DNA of 64,000 nt. Source: Tetrapyrgos nigripes. Taxonomy: Eukaryota > Basidiomycota > Agaricomycetes > Agaricales > Campanellaceae. Below, one piece after another: positions 1 to 10,936 of this stretch. A program made the position numbers and the translations under genes. Within the stretch, counting starts at the first letter, position 1, and each line of letters begins with the position of its first letter. Under the pieces are notes generated by a model, which had not been told where the DNA came from, searched no databases, and saw only the letters and a program-made list of their open reading frames with translations. The stretch is from assembly GCA_013368315.1 (NCBI GenBank), contig JAACJM010000180.1:62001-126000 (forward strand). The letters are read 5' to 3'.

Positions 1-3000
1 ACTAGATTTCCGTTCTTACCTCACTGGTAACGAGGTGAAGGACGACATGGAGTACGACTCATGTGCAGTCGAGAAACCAAAGATGGACCAGGTCAATGCA
101 CTGCAGTTACGCATCACAGAGTTGGAGAAAGAGAAGGAGAAGGGTCAGAAGCGGGCCAACTCGTCCTCACACTACTCCAACGACCAGAGCTGTTCACGTC
201 CCTTCACCAATTACCATCATAATGCCTCAGCTTCTCTTGCCACAGGTTCCTCTTCCTCATCGTCTTCGTTGAAATTTCTCCCAACTCGGATGAAGGATAT
301 CTTTGAGGACAGAGACCAGAAGCAGATCTACATGGATGGGGAGATTTGTACTCACTGCCAAAACTGGTTTGCTGGTCACTGAGGAAACCAGTGCTCTACT
401 TCTTGCAACCTCTCTGTTTCCTATCACAATCTTATGAAGAACAATCTCGCGCTAGCCAAACAGATCAACCAATGCTCCCGAGCTCCCGTAACCATGGATG
501 CCATCCTCAAGTACAAGGCTGCTGCCCAGATTCATCCACTGCACCGATTGAAGATATCACCGCCTTCTTGAACGAACAGTCCCAGGATACAGTGGCGGCC
601 ATAATGGACGTTCCCTTGGCCCACGTTGCTAGTGGTGCACACATCTATGACCGCCTTGGACCAGCTGCGAGGATCTGTGAAGGTTTCAAGCAGACTCAAT
701 CTCTTCCTCCTGCCTCCCGGCCTTTTGCAAACTTACCTATTGCAGCTATCATCGAGGATGTCGACTCGGACGATGAAATTATTAATATGGTCATTCCGGG
801 TACCACCACAAGGGACGCTGCAGAGCGGTTCAAGGATTTCTCGGTAAGCAAGTCTTCTCTATCCCAGGCATCAGATCCAGAGGCTCCACTACAAGTGGAA
901 CACCTGTACTGGCGAGGGCTTGTTGATGGCCCTAACGTTGAGTCTCCTATTGCCCTGGAAATGCTGATTGACGATGGGTCTCCTTTTGTTCTTATTAGGG
1001 ATGAATTAGTCCAACACCTTGGCCTTTCACGTCAACGTCTTCGAGAACCCAAGATCATCTCCGTGGCAATGAATGACGCCTCGGGTAAACCTTCTACTGC
1101 ATGTCTTTCTGAGTTTGTTTCCTTTCATCTTGACGATCCTTCCTTCCAGTGGTGCTCTTGCACCATCAGAGCTATTGTATCCCTTCCTTGTGTTCTCCTA
1201 TTATTCTTGGTCCTCCTTTCCTACATTATAATCGCCTCGTCACCGACTATAGTGACCGTACATGCATACATAAGCCCACAGGGTTTGACCTACTTAATCC
1301 CCTCCTGTACAACCCAAGCCTGTTCCAGATACTCATTCTCCTAAAGACTGTCGCCTTGACATTTGTAAACTACGTGTAGCCTTGATAAAGGAATTGAAAT
1401 CGTTTGATATGAACAATCCCTGTTTGCATGAGTTGGAATTTATATGAGAAGTCACTGTTGCTGCAGCCGTCTTGGAGCGCATCAAGACCTTGGAAGATGC
1501 ACAGTACTATCAGGACATGTCTGATGAGCTTAAGTCCAGGTTTCCAGGTGTGTTCAGCACTATCCCACATGTTACTGAACTGGCCTCTGAGATCACCTGT
1601 GCTATCAAACTGAAGGAGGCAGCTCAAGCAATCCAGGCCCGTTCTTATCCTTCACCGCAGAAATACAAGGATGCCTGGTCTACATTAATCCAGGCTCACT
1701 TAGATTCAGGCAGGATCCGACCATCTAATTCCCAGTTTTCCTTGCCTTGCTTCTTGATTCTGAAGGGTGATCTGACAGCTCTACCTAGATGGGTCAATGA
1801 CTACTGTGTCCTCAACACCAACACAGTTCCTGATCGGCACCCTCTGCCACGCATTGAGCAGATACTGGCAGACTGTGCCAAGGGTCAAATCTGGGGGAAG
1901 ATTGACATGACGGACTCGTTCTTCCAGACCAAGATGGAGGAATCCTCAATTCCGCTGACAGCAGTGAACACGCCTCTAGGCTTATATGAATGGGTGGTAA
2001 TGCCCATGGGTATATGAAACGCACCAGCAATTCACCAGCGTCAGGTAGCCTCTGCACTACGTCCCTTTATTGGAAAATTCTGCCATGTCTACCTTGATGA
2101 TATTATTATCTGGTCAAAAGACGAAGCCGAACATGCACATCACGCTGAAACTATCCTCGCGGCATTAAGGGATGCCAAGCTGTACTGCAACCCTAGGAAG
2201 TGCCAATTTTTCAGGCTCAAAATTGATTTTCTCGGTCATCACATCTCATGACGAAGAGTTGAAGCCCAACAAGGCAAATGTGATGTGATAGTAAACTATC
2301 CCTGTCCAGAGTCAACGAAACAAGTACGTAGGTTCTTGGGCATGGTTTGTTCACCCTCTGCCCATCCCTGATAAGCGTTTTGACAGTGTTGCAATGGACT
2401 TTGTGGGTCTGCTACCTGAAGGCATGAACTGTATCTTGTCAATCACTGATAGGCTGAATGCAGACTTATGGATAAGCGCCACCAGGACAGATCTTACTGC
2501 ACCTGAATGTGCACTGTTATTCTTCAAGGAGTGGTACTGTGAAAACGGTCTTCCCTTGGAGATCATTTGCGACCGTGACAAATTGTTTGTGTCCAAGTTC
2601 TGGAATGCCTTCCTGAAATTAACAGGTATCAAGTTAAAAATGAGTACTGCGTTCCACCCTCAAACAAATGGCTCTTCAGAACACTCAAATAAGACCATTA
2701 ACCAGTGCTTGTGCTACTATGTCGAACGCAAACAGACAGGATGGGTACAAGCTCTTCCCAAGGTGCAATTCGACACCATGAACTCTTGGAACACGAGTAC
2801 TGGGATGTCTATGTTCCAGCTGAAGACTGGCAGATCGCTGCATGTGGTTCCTCCTCTGCTCCCAGAGGGCAAGACTAACAAGGAGACTGCAGAAGCAGTG
2901 GACATTATTCGCAAAATGTCGAACATCAAGGCAGATGCCAAGGATGCGTTATATGCAGCCAAGGTCACTCAAGCTATGCAATCAAACAAAAACTGTGGTG

Positions 3001-3445
3001 CCCCTGAAAAGTTTGACGAAGGGGACTGGGTAATGTTGACAACATTACATCGGTGCAATCAGTACAGGAAAGCAGGTGAACACAGAGTGGCAAAATTCTT
3101 TCCTCGTTTTGACGGTCCTTATGAAGTGATCCATGCACACCAAGAAATGGATACATACACACTTGACATACCTAACCAACCAGGGGTCTTCCCTACATTC
3201 TACGTGGGCGAATTGCGAAGATACAAACCGAACAATGCGTGCATGTTCCCGAACAGGGAGTTGAGTAGACTGGCACTGAAGAATACATGATTGAGAAGAT
3301 TATAGATTCTCGACATCATGGCCATGGATGGCAATATCTGATACGTTGGTCCAGCTACAGCCCCAAAGAGGATTGATGGTTATCTTATTCTTCAATCAAA
3401 GGCTGTAGTGCCCTAGATGACTGGGCAGCTACAGGTGGTGATGGA
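1..3445 (+). pseudogene. decayed gag-pol of Ty3 copy 1
   Basis: The domains seen in order are: a gag C-terminal part ending in a zinc-knuckle-like C-x2-C...H segment (about 340-385), an aspartic protease-like DDGS motif (about 970), reverse transcriptase (about 1600-2250, with the catalytic YLDDI box near 2090), then a jump straight into the integrase core (about 2390 on) and the remains of a chromodomain (about 3280-3400). The integrase DDE residues are recognisable: D in MDFVG, D in CDRDK and E in SSEHSN. The reading frame is broken by in-frame stops (for example near 380, 2016 and 2250), a one-base insertion near 478 and the 1-kb deletion at 2346. RNase H is missing completely. The catalytic YLDD box is still intact here, whereas the fuller copy at 46.7 kb has YLND. 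Confidence 0.9.
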
Positions 3446-3714
3446 CCAAAAGAATTATTTTCTAACTGAATAACTGATGGCTGATTTTATTTTTTCTTTC
3501 TACAGATTTACATCACATATTCCCTTGCCGAAACTCCCTTCTGTACTGGTGGAAGAAGACTGTCGAAGAGATGCGAGGTTAGATGTGTATCATTTTTTTA
3601 AAACCTTCTTTGTTTATCGTTGGGTCACCCTGGCGTGGTTTTACTTAATTACTTACCATCCCCATTGCATGCTCGAGGTTTAGATGGGTGGTTTTGGTTT
3701 AGGGTGGGTAGGAG

Positions 3715-3940
3715 TGTAAACGATGTTTACAGCCACTGACGCGTGACATCATTGTTGATAGATATTTGTAATTCAAGACCTATCTCAGTCCCGAATATTG
3801 GACATACCTTAGTTCTTACTACCATGATCCCGTGTATTCTCACTATCATACGATTTACAGAACACGACATGTTCCTCTGCATTTCCCTGTTTGATCTCTC
3901 TCTCTCTCTCTTGCGTGTACAGTCCCCTAGAACTGTTCCA
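3715..3940 (+). repeat. 3' LTR of Ty3 copy 1
   Basis: 226 bp, beginning TGTAAACG and ending TGTTCCA (TG...CA). It is preceded by a purine-rich tract (AGGGTGGGTAGGAG) that would serve as polypurine tract. It matches both LTRs of the copy at 46677-53095 and retains CG at several sites where those have TG or CA. Confidence 0.93.
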
Positions 3941-3945
3941 CCACA

Positions 3946-4914
3946 AGGCCCTTCTCTCTGAAAGAGAGTCGGGGAAGGACTATGGCAACGACCCAGGTTA
4001 CCACTACCCCATTAATGCGATGGTTACCAGCGTGAAATGGAGCATTAGACAGGCGGAAGATAGAGTTGAAAGGAAAGACAGGGAGTGACTTGCCTTAAGT
4101 GGGCCAGTGAAGCTCTCGCTGGCATGTACAAATCCGACAGGCATTATTTTTTCATTCCTCATTAGAAAAAGTAAAAGTACAGAACTTAACACACTTGTCA
4201 TCTGGCCTGTGGCTGATTCCTCATGTGTTAGTAGTTACTAGTAAGAGGATATAGTGAAAGTATGTGTCATCATATTCTTCTGAGGGAACTTTGCTGAAAT
4301 ATGTGAAAGAAAAAACAAGAGGAGGTGGAGAGTCCAAAATTAGATTAATGCTGTCATAGTTTAACAGGATGATAGACCTCATTGAACTGTTAGATAAGCT
4401 AGAGAGCCACAAAACAATTGATTTGACACAGCAAAGTAAATAGAAGTACAAGACTCAGAGGCTACAGAGATTACAGAGATTAGTTCTAAACAGAGGAGTC
4501 TGAGTCCTGAGGCCTGACTCAACACCAGAGCCAAAGAGGGTAGCATCAAACAAAGCCAAACCACTACTTAATGGGAACTGGGGCCAGTATGTAGACGAGG
4601 AGGTGCTGCTTAAATGGCGAAAAAGGTCCAATAAAGTATGAACCTCATTACATTCGGATTCATAACTGAGGCACGGGAGAGAAAAGGGAGAAGCGAAATA
4701 AGGATGGAGAGGGCAGGAGGAGGAAGAGATGATTCGATCATGGTACGATCGCTGATCACGAAAACAAATTTTGAAATATTATCAATTTGAACGGAGGCAA
4801 AGGTAGATCCAGCGGAGGCAGAATATGTAGGAGAGTTCTTCAGTTCTCGTGACTGAACAATAAGGAGGAAGAAAACATATAAGTAAGAAAAAGAGGCAAG
4901 AACCATCTTTACCA
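3946..4914. other. duplicated non-coding stretch, no gene supported
   Basis: This stretch is shared with 53101-54121. The longest open frames (for example minus strand 4610-4915, starting with a hydrophobic segment) are not conserved in length or frame between the two copies and show no recognisable domain, so none is called. The stretch begins immediately after the target-site repeat of the Ty3 element. Confidence 0.6.
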
Positions 4915-5015
4915 TGACTCAATCCTGGTTCAAACAGGAGACCTTCTGTGTAACTGCCCCAGAGTATTTTATGGAAATGTTAGACAGATGCGATAACCAA
5001 CTACGCCATTGAGCC
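4915..5015 (-). tRNA. tRNA-Val (anticodon AAC) with 27-nt intron
   Basis: Read on the minus strand, the acceptor GGCTCAA (5015-5009) pairs with TTGAGTC near 4916-4922, with one G-U pair and discriminator A. The A box reads TGGCGTAGTTGG and the T arm is TCCTG-TTTGAAC-CAGGA, a perfect 5-bp stem. The anticodon stem is TCTGT/ACAGA around the loop CTAACAC, giving anticodon AAC (valine). A 27-nt intron sits between positions 37 and 38, the canonical place for nuclear tRNA introns. Mature length would be 74 nt. An identical arrangement lies in the partner duplication at 54122-54222. Whether either copy is transcribed cannot be told. Confidence 0.85.
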
Positions 5016-6108
5016 TGTTAACATCCTTCCAGCTTGTCTGGATGTTATACTACTCCTGCATTCCTGTCTAAGGGACTTGATGCAGCCTTCGGGAAGGGCA
5101 AGGAGGAGGAGGGGAAGCACTAGTGAAGGTGACGTCGTCTTCTGATGATCTGATCGATCGAGCCGAAACAAAAGATCTTAGATGTGCACTAGGGGTACCT
5201 GAATAGTACATTATGTGCCGGTAAAGCTGCTGCTGCCAGTGAAGCAATGCTGAAGTGATGGTGTCAATGCTTTAAGTATGGTGTAAGTTGACATCGGCAT
5301 GGCATCGTATGTATGGTAAATATCTTGATAATATGCTAGTACGCATGAATTCATCCTGAAAGAATCATGAAAGAATCACCATGATGCGTTTGCAGTTGAG
5401 ATCTTGAGCTCTTGAGACACCACCATCAGTCTGGCTTGTGTATGACAATGTCAGCCACACCTCAGCACCGACTGAGAGTCGGGAGGCCAAATCCTATAAA
5501 TGTGAGTCTAGACAAGAGCTTATAACATCTCAAAAGACATTATGGGTCTTATGTTCCGCTGCAAGGTTTCAGAAATCATTTTCATGGCCTTGCATGCTCT
5601 TGTAATGTCTGTAGGATTATCTCAACTGGATTGTACTGTCTCAGAAGTGAATGGAAGTCTTTTTATGCAATGGAAGGCTCACTATAAAGTTGAGCAGCTT
5701 ATTAGGGCCTACAATACAGCAGAAATTGTTCTAGTAACCTTACATCCACCTATGAGGTCATTTCATGATTTCATGCATTATTTGGCCTGAAAAGTTTTGC
5801 ATATTTTCCTGATGTACTTATTCCTTGAAGTCATTGGTTGATCACTAACAGCGCTACAATAAAATTGGCAACCCATCAACCCTGTAGTACAGTGGAATAA
5901 AATGCCCAATTCCATACATTTTATTTGTCAACTTGGGTTTTAATTTTTGTTAAAATTGGAATTCATAGATGCAGCAGGACCATGCATTACCATGACAATA
6001 ACACAATGTAAGGATGTATCTAATCTGGTTTTGCCCGAGGATAAGTACTGCAATTTCTTCTTCCTTCAGCCTTACATTGATCCCACTTCACTGAAAGAAC
6101 TGTGATCA
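5016..6108. other. non-coding stretch between tRNA-Val and its repeated 5' half
   Basis: About 1.1 kb shared with 54223-55313. A short frame at 5542-5790 starts downstream of a TATAAA-like sequence, but its partner copy stops early and no domain is recognised, so it is not called as a gene. The part at 5970-6060 (starting GCAGCAGGAC) resembles a module found after both NACHT genes (about 18455 and 39640), suggesting a dispersed repeat. Confidence 0.5.
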
Positions 6109-6146
6109 TGTTAGACAGATGCGATAACCAACTATGCCATTGAGTC
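6109..6146 (-). repeat. isolated 5' half of tRNA-Val
   Basis: 38 nt that reproduce tRNA-Val from the first acceptor base (GACTCAA) to the base after the anticodon (...CTAACA), then diverge exactly where the intron would start. The acceptor half here would pair perfectly with the 3' acceptor strand of the full gene at 4915. No 3' half follows. The same relic is in the partner duplication at 55314-55351. Confidence 0.8.
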
Positions 6147-6675
6147 AGATGCTTTGAAATCAAGGGATGTTGTACTGACAGATATGCATGAAGAATATCT
6201 AGAAAAAGGTATCGCCTTCAAGGACCAAAGACTCATTCTCCAGTAGCTTTTCAAGTCAATAGATCACTCTAAGCATCATTGAAGAAAGAGACAGGATTGC
6301 CGAGTCACATCACAATCTCAGTGGAACATGGGAAGGAAAGAACTTTGAAAGGGCTTTCACCGACGCATGCGATCACTGTTATGTATCAGTTCATAATTCT
6401 CAAGAAACTCCAGTACAAAGATGATTGTAAGTGTAGATACATAGATGTAGAATCTAGATACTTGATCATTCTACTTGAAGATGTCAGACGTGTATGGAGA
6501 TGGCCCTGAGAGGAGAAAGGCTTACATGATCCACCACCAAAATACCTCCAAATCCCCAGCAGAATCTGTTTCAATATTGGCAAACCGCAGACCGTAAACG
6601 TGCCAATGATCACATACCAAGGCTGCCATTGACCAAGTTGGTTTGTCATGTACTTCTGTACTTCCCCCAAACACT
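6147..6675. other. 3' flank of the FCP1-like pseudogene, no gene seen
   Basis: Non-coding in both duplicate copies (partner about 55352-55880). It would hold the 3' untranslated region of the minus-strand FCP1-like gene, whose reading frame ends at 6676. No clear polyadenylation signal or other feature was identified. Confidence 0.5.
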
Positions 6676-9600
6676 TCAAACCTGATTCTCCTCAGCATCA
6701 ATCCCCAACTCCTCCAACACCTTCCTTCCTCTCCGTATCCAATACTTCCTCACCTGACGATATTGGAACCACCTATTAGGGTCCAACTCTGCCAGTTCAT
6801 TGATAGCGTCCAAATCCATCACATCGACGTCTATTACATCGGCTCCTTCAGGTGGAGGTAGGTTGCCATGGAAGACGAAATGGCCAAGGCCAGGGATTTT
6901 GTCTGAGTCGGAGGGGGAGGGGAAGGAGGTGTTTGGGGCTTGAGTGGCTTTAGTAGTGTCTAGAGTAGTGGAGGTGGAAGTAGAAGGAGCAGAAGGACCG
7001 TCGAAACTGGGGTTATTGGAGTCAGGTAGAGTGGATGATGGGGGCCTGGGAGGAGGGCTGCTGGATGTTTGTTGGACTGGTTCGTTGGTCAACATATCTG
7101 TATCAGTCACAACAGCGATAGACGGGTTGCTGATGCTGAAATTGGCACTGTTCATATCGGGCATGGGTGCATCAGCATTGACAACGACAGACGTGGTCAC
7201 AGGAGCGGGTACACCTGAGGCTGGTGCTGGAGCTTGACGGATTGGGGGTAATGGCGCAGGTATAGAAGAAATGGGTGTGTTGGCGTTGGTGTTGTTGGTG
7301 TTGTTAAGGGTAGTGGTAGTAGCGACAGAACCAACATTACCATCCCCTCGACTAGCACCACCACCGGCAGTCTGACCCAACTCAACCTTCCTCTTCTTCC
7401 TCCACCTCTCTTTCTTTGGTTTGGCACCACCAACGCCAGCTGGTTGCACAAATATTGATGTCGACGCCGCCGCCGTAGAAATGGTGGTAGTGGTGGTGGT
7501 TGTAGTATCCTTCAATGATTTGGCGATATTATGCTCATACAGCCTTTCCAACTCTTCGTCATCTTCTTTTGAATCAGTTTCCCCAGTCATAGCTCTTGCT
7601 GTTGCTTTTCCCTTGCCCTTGCCCTTCTCCTTCGAGCCAACATCGGTATCGATACTTTCTCCAATCCCTGTCCCATTCTCTATTCCATTTTTTTTACTCT
7701 CATTCCCGACACCTTTGCCATAACCATCATCTTCCCCAACTACACTAAAAATCTGCTTTCCCCTCATCCACGCCACAACATTACTCTCCAAATTGATAAC
7801 GTCCAATACGGCTATAACGGCTGATATGGCCCATCATACTTTTGAGGGATTCTTTTATCTTTGCCCAGATTGTCATTGGCGTTTGCACCCCCATCGACAC
7901 CCCCATTGACACTGCCATCAAAGTCAGACCCAACACTAGAAAATGACTGAGAAGCTGTAGCGTGCAGCGGTAGTGGTTACAATGAGGAGGCGGCATCCCA
8001 TCGTAATCCAGACCATGACGATGACCATCTGTACTAATATCCATATCCAAAGTCCAACCACCACCCCAATTCGAATTATTTGCAAGGGGGTCACCATCAT
8101 CAATGATCTCTGTTGCAATGGTCTTCACAGATGCAGAAGATCTGGATTCCACCGAAATCAACATATCAGATAAGGAAGACTTGGTTTTTTGGAGGATGAG
8201 GCCAATGTCAGTGTCGGTTGCCAAGTTGATGTTTGAAGGTAAAGGTAAACCCCCCTTGAACAAAGGAGAGGTAGAAGTAAGGATAGCAGAGCTAGAGGCA
8301 ACGATATCTGCCATAGACCCTGTATCGTTCAATGTTCTCTTGTGTTTTAGCTGGTTAGCAGTAGCAGGTGAGTTGGGTACAGTGGGGATGAGGATAGAGT
8401 TGGTGGAGGTGTTCGCTACGAAGTCTTCGGTTATTGTGTCTTCGTCGATGGGAATTTCAGTTTCGGTTTCGGTAGGTCCTTCCGTGGCTTGGACTTCTCT
8501 CCCTTCTTCTCCTGAACCTTTGCCTTTGCCTTTGCATACTGCAGATGCATGCCCATGCCCATAGCAGTATCTGGAACAGTGTCGGCGTCGACACTACCCC
8601 CACCTTCACCACCACCCTCAACCCCTCCATTCCCACTTTTACCCACTTCGCCTTCACCCCCCTCAACACCAAAACTCATAAAACTCGTAAGAACAACCCT
8701 CCCATCCGCCCAAACATCCCTTGAATACTCTCATACACAAAAATGGTTATAGGGTTGTAAACGTGCTTTGAGAGGAGAATCGTCTAGGAGGAGGGTTGTG
8801 AGGGGGGAGTGTGTGTATGGGTTGGGGTTGGGAGCAAGAGGGGCAGCATGAGCATTAGCGTCGTTAGTATTAGATGTGGATGTGGATGTTGTTGCTGACT
8901 CTGGTATATGTGCAGGTGCAGGTGTATGTGGAGCGGTGTCTTCATCATTTTCTTTATCTTCAGCACCCTCAGCCAAAGCGGAAGCAGGTGTTGTTGAGGT
9001 CGTCATCATCGTTAATAGTGGCGTCATCGTATCTGCCCCTCCTTCTACACTTCCTTCTGCTTCTACTCCTGCGTCTGCTTCAGCCACCGCTTCCGCCTTC
9101 ATCTTCATCTCGGGAAGGAACTCATTCCCTGGTATGAAAGGCGTAAGCTTCTCCCAAGGTTTATTGAGGTCTTTTGTTGTTTGAGTTTTGGTATCTGTAA
9201 ATTTGATAATGAATAGTGAAAGACAGTGTATTGTGGTCAGTGACATGACATTTCTTCATGAGACGAGACGGAAGAAAATGAGACAAAAGAAAACAAGAAC
9301 GGAAAGAAAAAGCAAAAGAAACGAAAATGAGAACGAGAACATGAAAAGGTGACCAGCCAAACCAAAGAAAAAAAAGGTGTCTCAGAAAGAAAAGGAAGTA
9401 AACCAGAATGCATAAAAGGCAAAGAGTCGAGTCCCGAAACAAAAAGAACAATGAAACAGAAACATAAAGGTAGTGAAAGAAGGAAAAAACTCATTATAAG
9501 CAGCTTGATCCAAACCGAGTGTATCCCGAGCCCATACGGCTATTAGAGCTGGTTTCTTCTTCTCTTTCTCTTTCTCCTTCGTGTCAGCATCAGTCTGAGC

Positions 9601-10680
9601 TTTAGCCCCACTATCACCAGATTCCCCAGCTTCCCCAGCGTAATAACTCTCCTCATGATTCCTGAAATAACCCCCCGTGTCTTCCCCGCCTCCTCCAGCT
9701 TTAACCCCAACCCCAAACCCTTCCCCAGCCTCGCCCCTTACCCCTCCCCCGCTTTAACCCCTTCCCCTGCTTTAACCCCTTCTCCACCCCTTTCTCTACC
9801 ACCAGCCTTCGGCCCAAACACCCTCCCAACCATATCCCTCACACTATGTGGCTGCACCGAACTCCAAACCATCACATCCAACCATTTACACGTTTCTTCA
9901 TGGAATAGATACGAGACGAGTGTGGGGATGTAGGGACGGAGGTGGGTAGGACGAAGGGGACGTTGGGAGAGGTAGAGTGGGTCGGCGTAGGGGTCCCATT
10001 TATCGTTCCCGTCAGACGCAGGTGCAGGTAAAGGTGCAGGACAGATGTCTCTAGCAAATTCGTCTTTATCAGAAACAGGTCGAGGTATGTCCTCAGGGGC
10101 ATCACCACGATCCACATCGGTGTCTCTGTCCCTCTCCTTCCCCTTACCCCTCGGCTTCCCACCCTGTCTCGCACCCCTCCCCCCATGCCCATGCCCATTG
10201 TGCCCATACAAATCTCTCTTCCTCGGCAGCGCTCTATAAACCAACGTCCCATTTAAATCCAATATCAACAGCTTTCTGGCATCAGAGGGATGTTCCAACC
10301 AGGTTGAGGGTTGGGAAGAGATGGTTTTGTATGAGGGTGATGGGGATGCTGGCAGAGGAGAATGTGCATGGAAGTGGGGATCATAACGCGAAGAGTAAGA
10401 TGGACCAGATGCAGAGCTGGACGGGACAAGCTGGGGTTGACTATACAAGACGTGTTTGCCGAGGAAACTGGGACCTCTCCCACTCCCTTCCCCTTCCCCT
10501 CCTTCACTACCCGTGTTATAATAACTCCACCCCTCATTAAACTCATCCCCATACGGATCCACCATCCTCCCACTACAATCCAGAGGCGTATAAAAGGCCA
10601 TAGAAGTGTAAGATGACTGGACACTCAATGCGCTAGTACGTGGGTTGTAGTTGTATCCTGAGCCATAGCCGGTCAGTCGT
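6676..10680 (-). pseudogene. FCP1-like HAD-family protein, broken copy A
   Basis: This copy is homologous along its length to the intact gene at 55881-59938. It keeps the HAD motif I region LDLNGTLVYR (10628-9738 frame), the motif II region VWSS, the DDSPLKARL motif (about 8790) and the conserved C-terminus ending ELGIDAEENQV. It is broken in several independent ways. The start codon and N-terminus are removed by a deletion near 10680. The frame is lost in the Gly-rich stretch before the intron (about 9740-9650). A CGA/CCA-type codon has become TGA near 8731. Further frameshifts lie near 8430 and 7950. The leader sequence upstream (about 10700-10745) still resembles that of the intact gene. 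Confidence 0.9.
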
Positions 10681-10936
10681 CTTCATTGTTGTTGTTTTTG
10701 GAAGATGAGAAAAACAGAGTGTAAAGCACGCTGAAATCGGAAAGCAGAGGTTTGGAACAAGCCCTGAAGGCACATCAATAATGATAAACAATAAAGTGCC
10801 GCAAGCAAATCCCAAGCAAATCCAGCCAATCAGAGAAATCTAGACCATACTAACAACACATTTCTACCATCTAGCTGGCGAAAAGAAGGAACAACATCCT
10901 CCAAGCACATACAAATGCTATATCGCTTGCATCCTA
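10681..10936. other. junction between duplication 1 and unit Q
   Basis: Starts with the remnant of the FCP1-like gene leader (about 10700-10745) and then loses similarity to the partner copy. No coding feature or repeat was recognised in the rest. Confidence 0.45.

Larger units (their letters stand above)
1..3940 (+). mobile_element. Ty3/gypsy chromovirus, copy 1 (5' end outside window)
   Basis: This is the 3' part of an LTR retrotransposon. Position 1 corresponds to about 48092 in the complete copy at 46677-53095, so the 5' LTR and the start of gag lie upstream of the window. It ends in an LTR (3715-3940) followed by CCACA (3941-3945), the same five bases that flank the complete copy. The downstream DNA also matches that copy's downstream DNA, so this is the same insertion duplicated with its surroundings, not an independent transposition. 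Relative to copy 2 it has lost about 36 bp near position 62 (gag), about 18 bp near 523, and about 1 kb near 2346 (end of RT, all of RNase H, first part of integrase). It cannot transpose on its own. Confidence 0.93.
1..10680. repeat. large direct segmental duplication, copy 1 (partner 48092-60060)
   Basis: Sequence and order agree throughout: Ty3 3' part, its target-site flank CCACAAGG, the non-coding stretch with tRNA-Val, and the minus-strand FCP1-like gene. Both copies lie in the same orientation. This copy carries the larger number of deletions and frameshifts. The homology at the right end becomes broken inside the 5' end of the FCP1-like gene, with the start codon region lost here. Confidence 0.93.

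Noticed and set aside
4610..4915. Minus-strand frame with a signal-peptide-like start (also 53643-54122)
   Set aside because: Reading is not conserved after residue 55 between the duplicate copies, and its start abuts the tRNA-Val gene.
8874..9184. Long plus-strand open frames opposite the FCP1-like pseudogene (also 56149-56442, 57322-57915, 58561-58980)
   Set aside because: They are antisense to low-complexity Ser/Thr/Ala/Gly-rich coding sequence. Such frames stay open because of codon composition, and they have no own domain or conservation.
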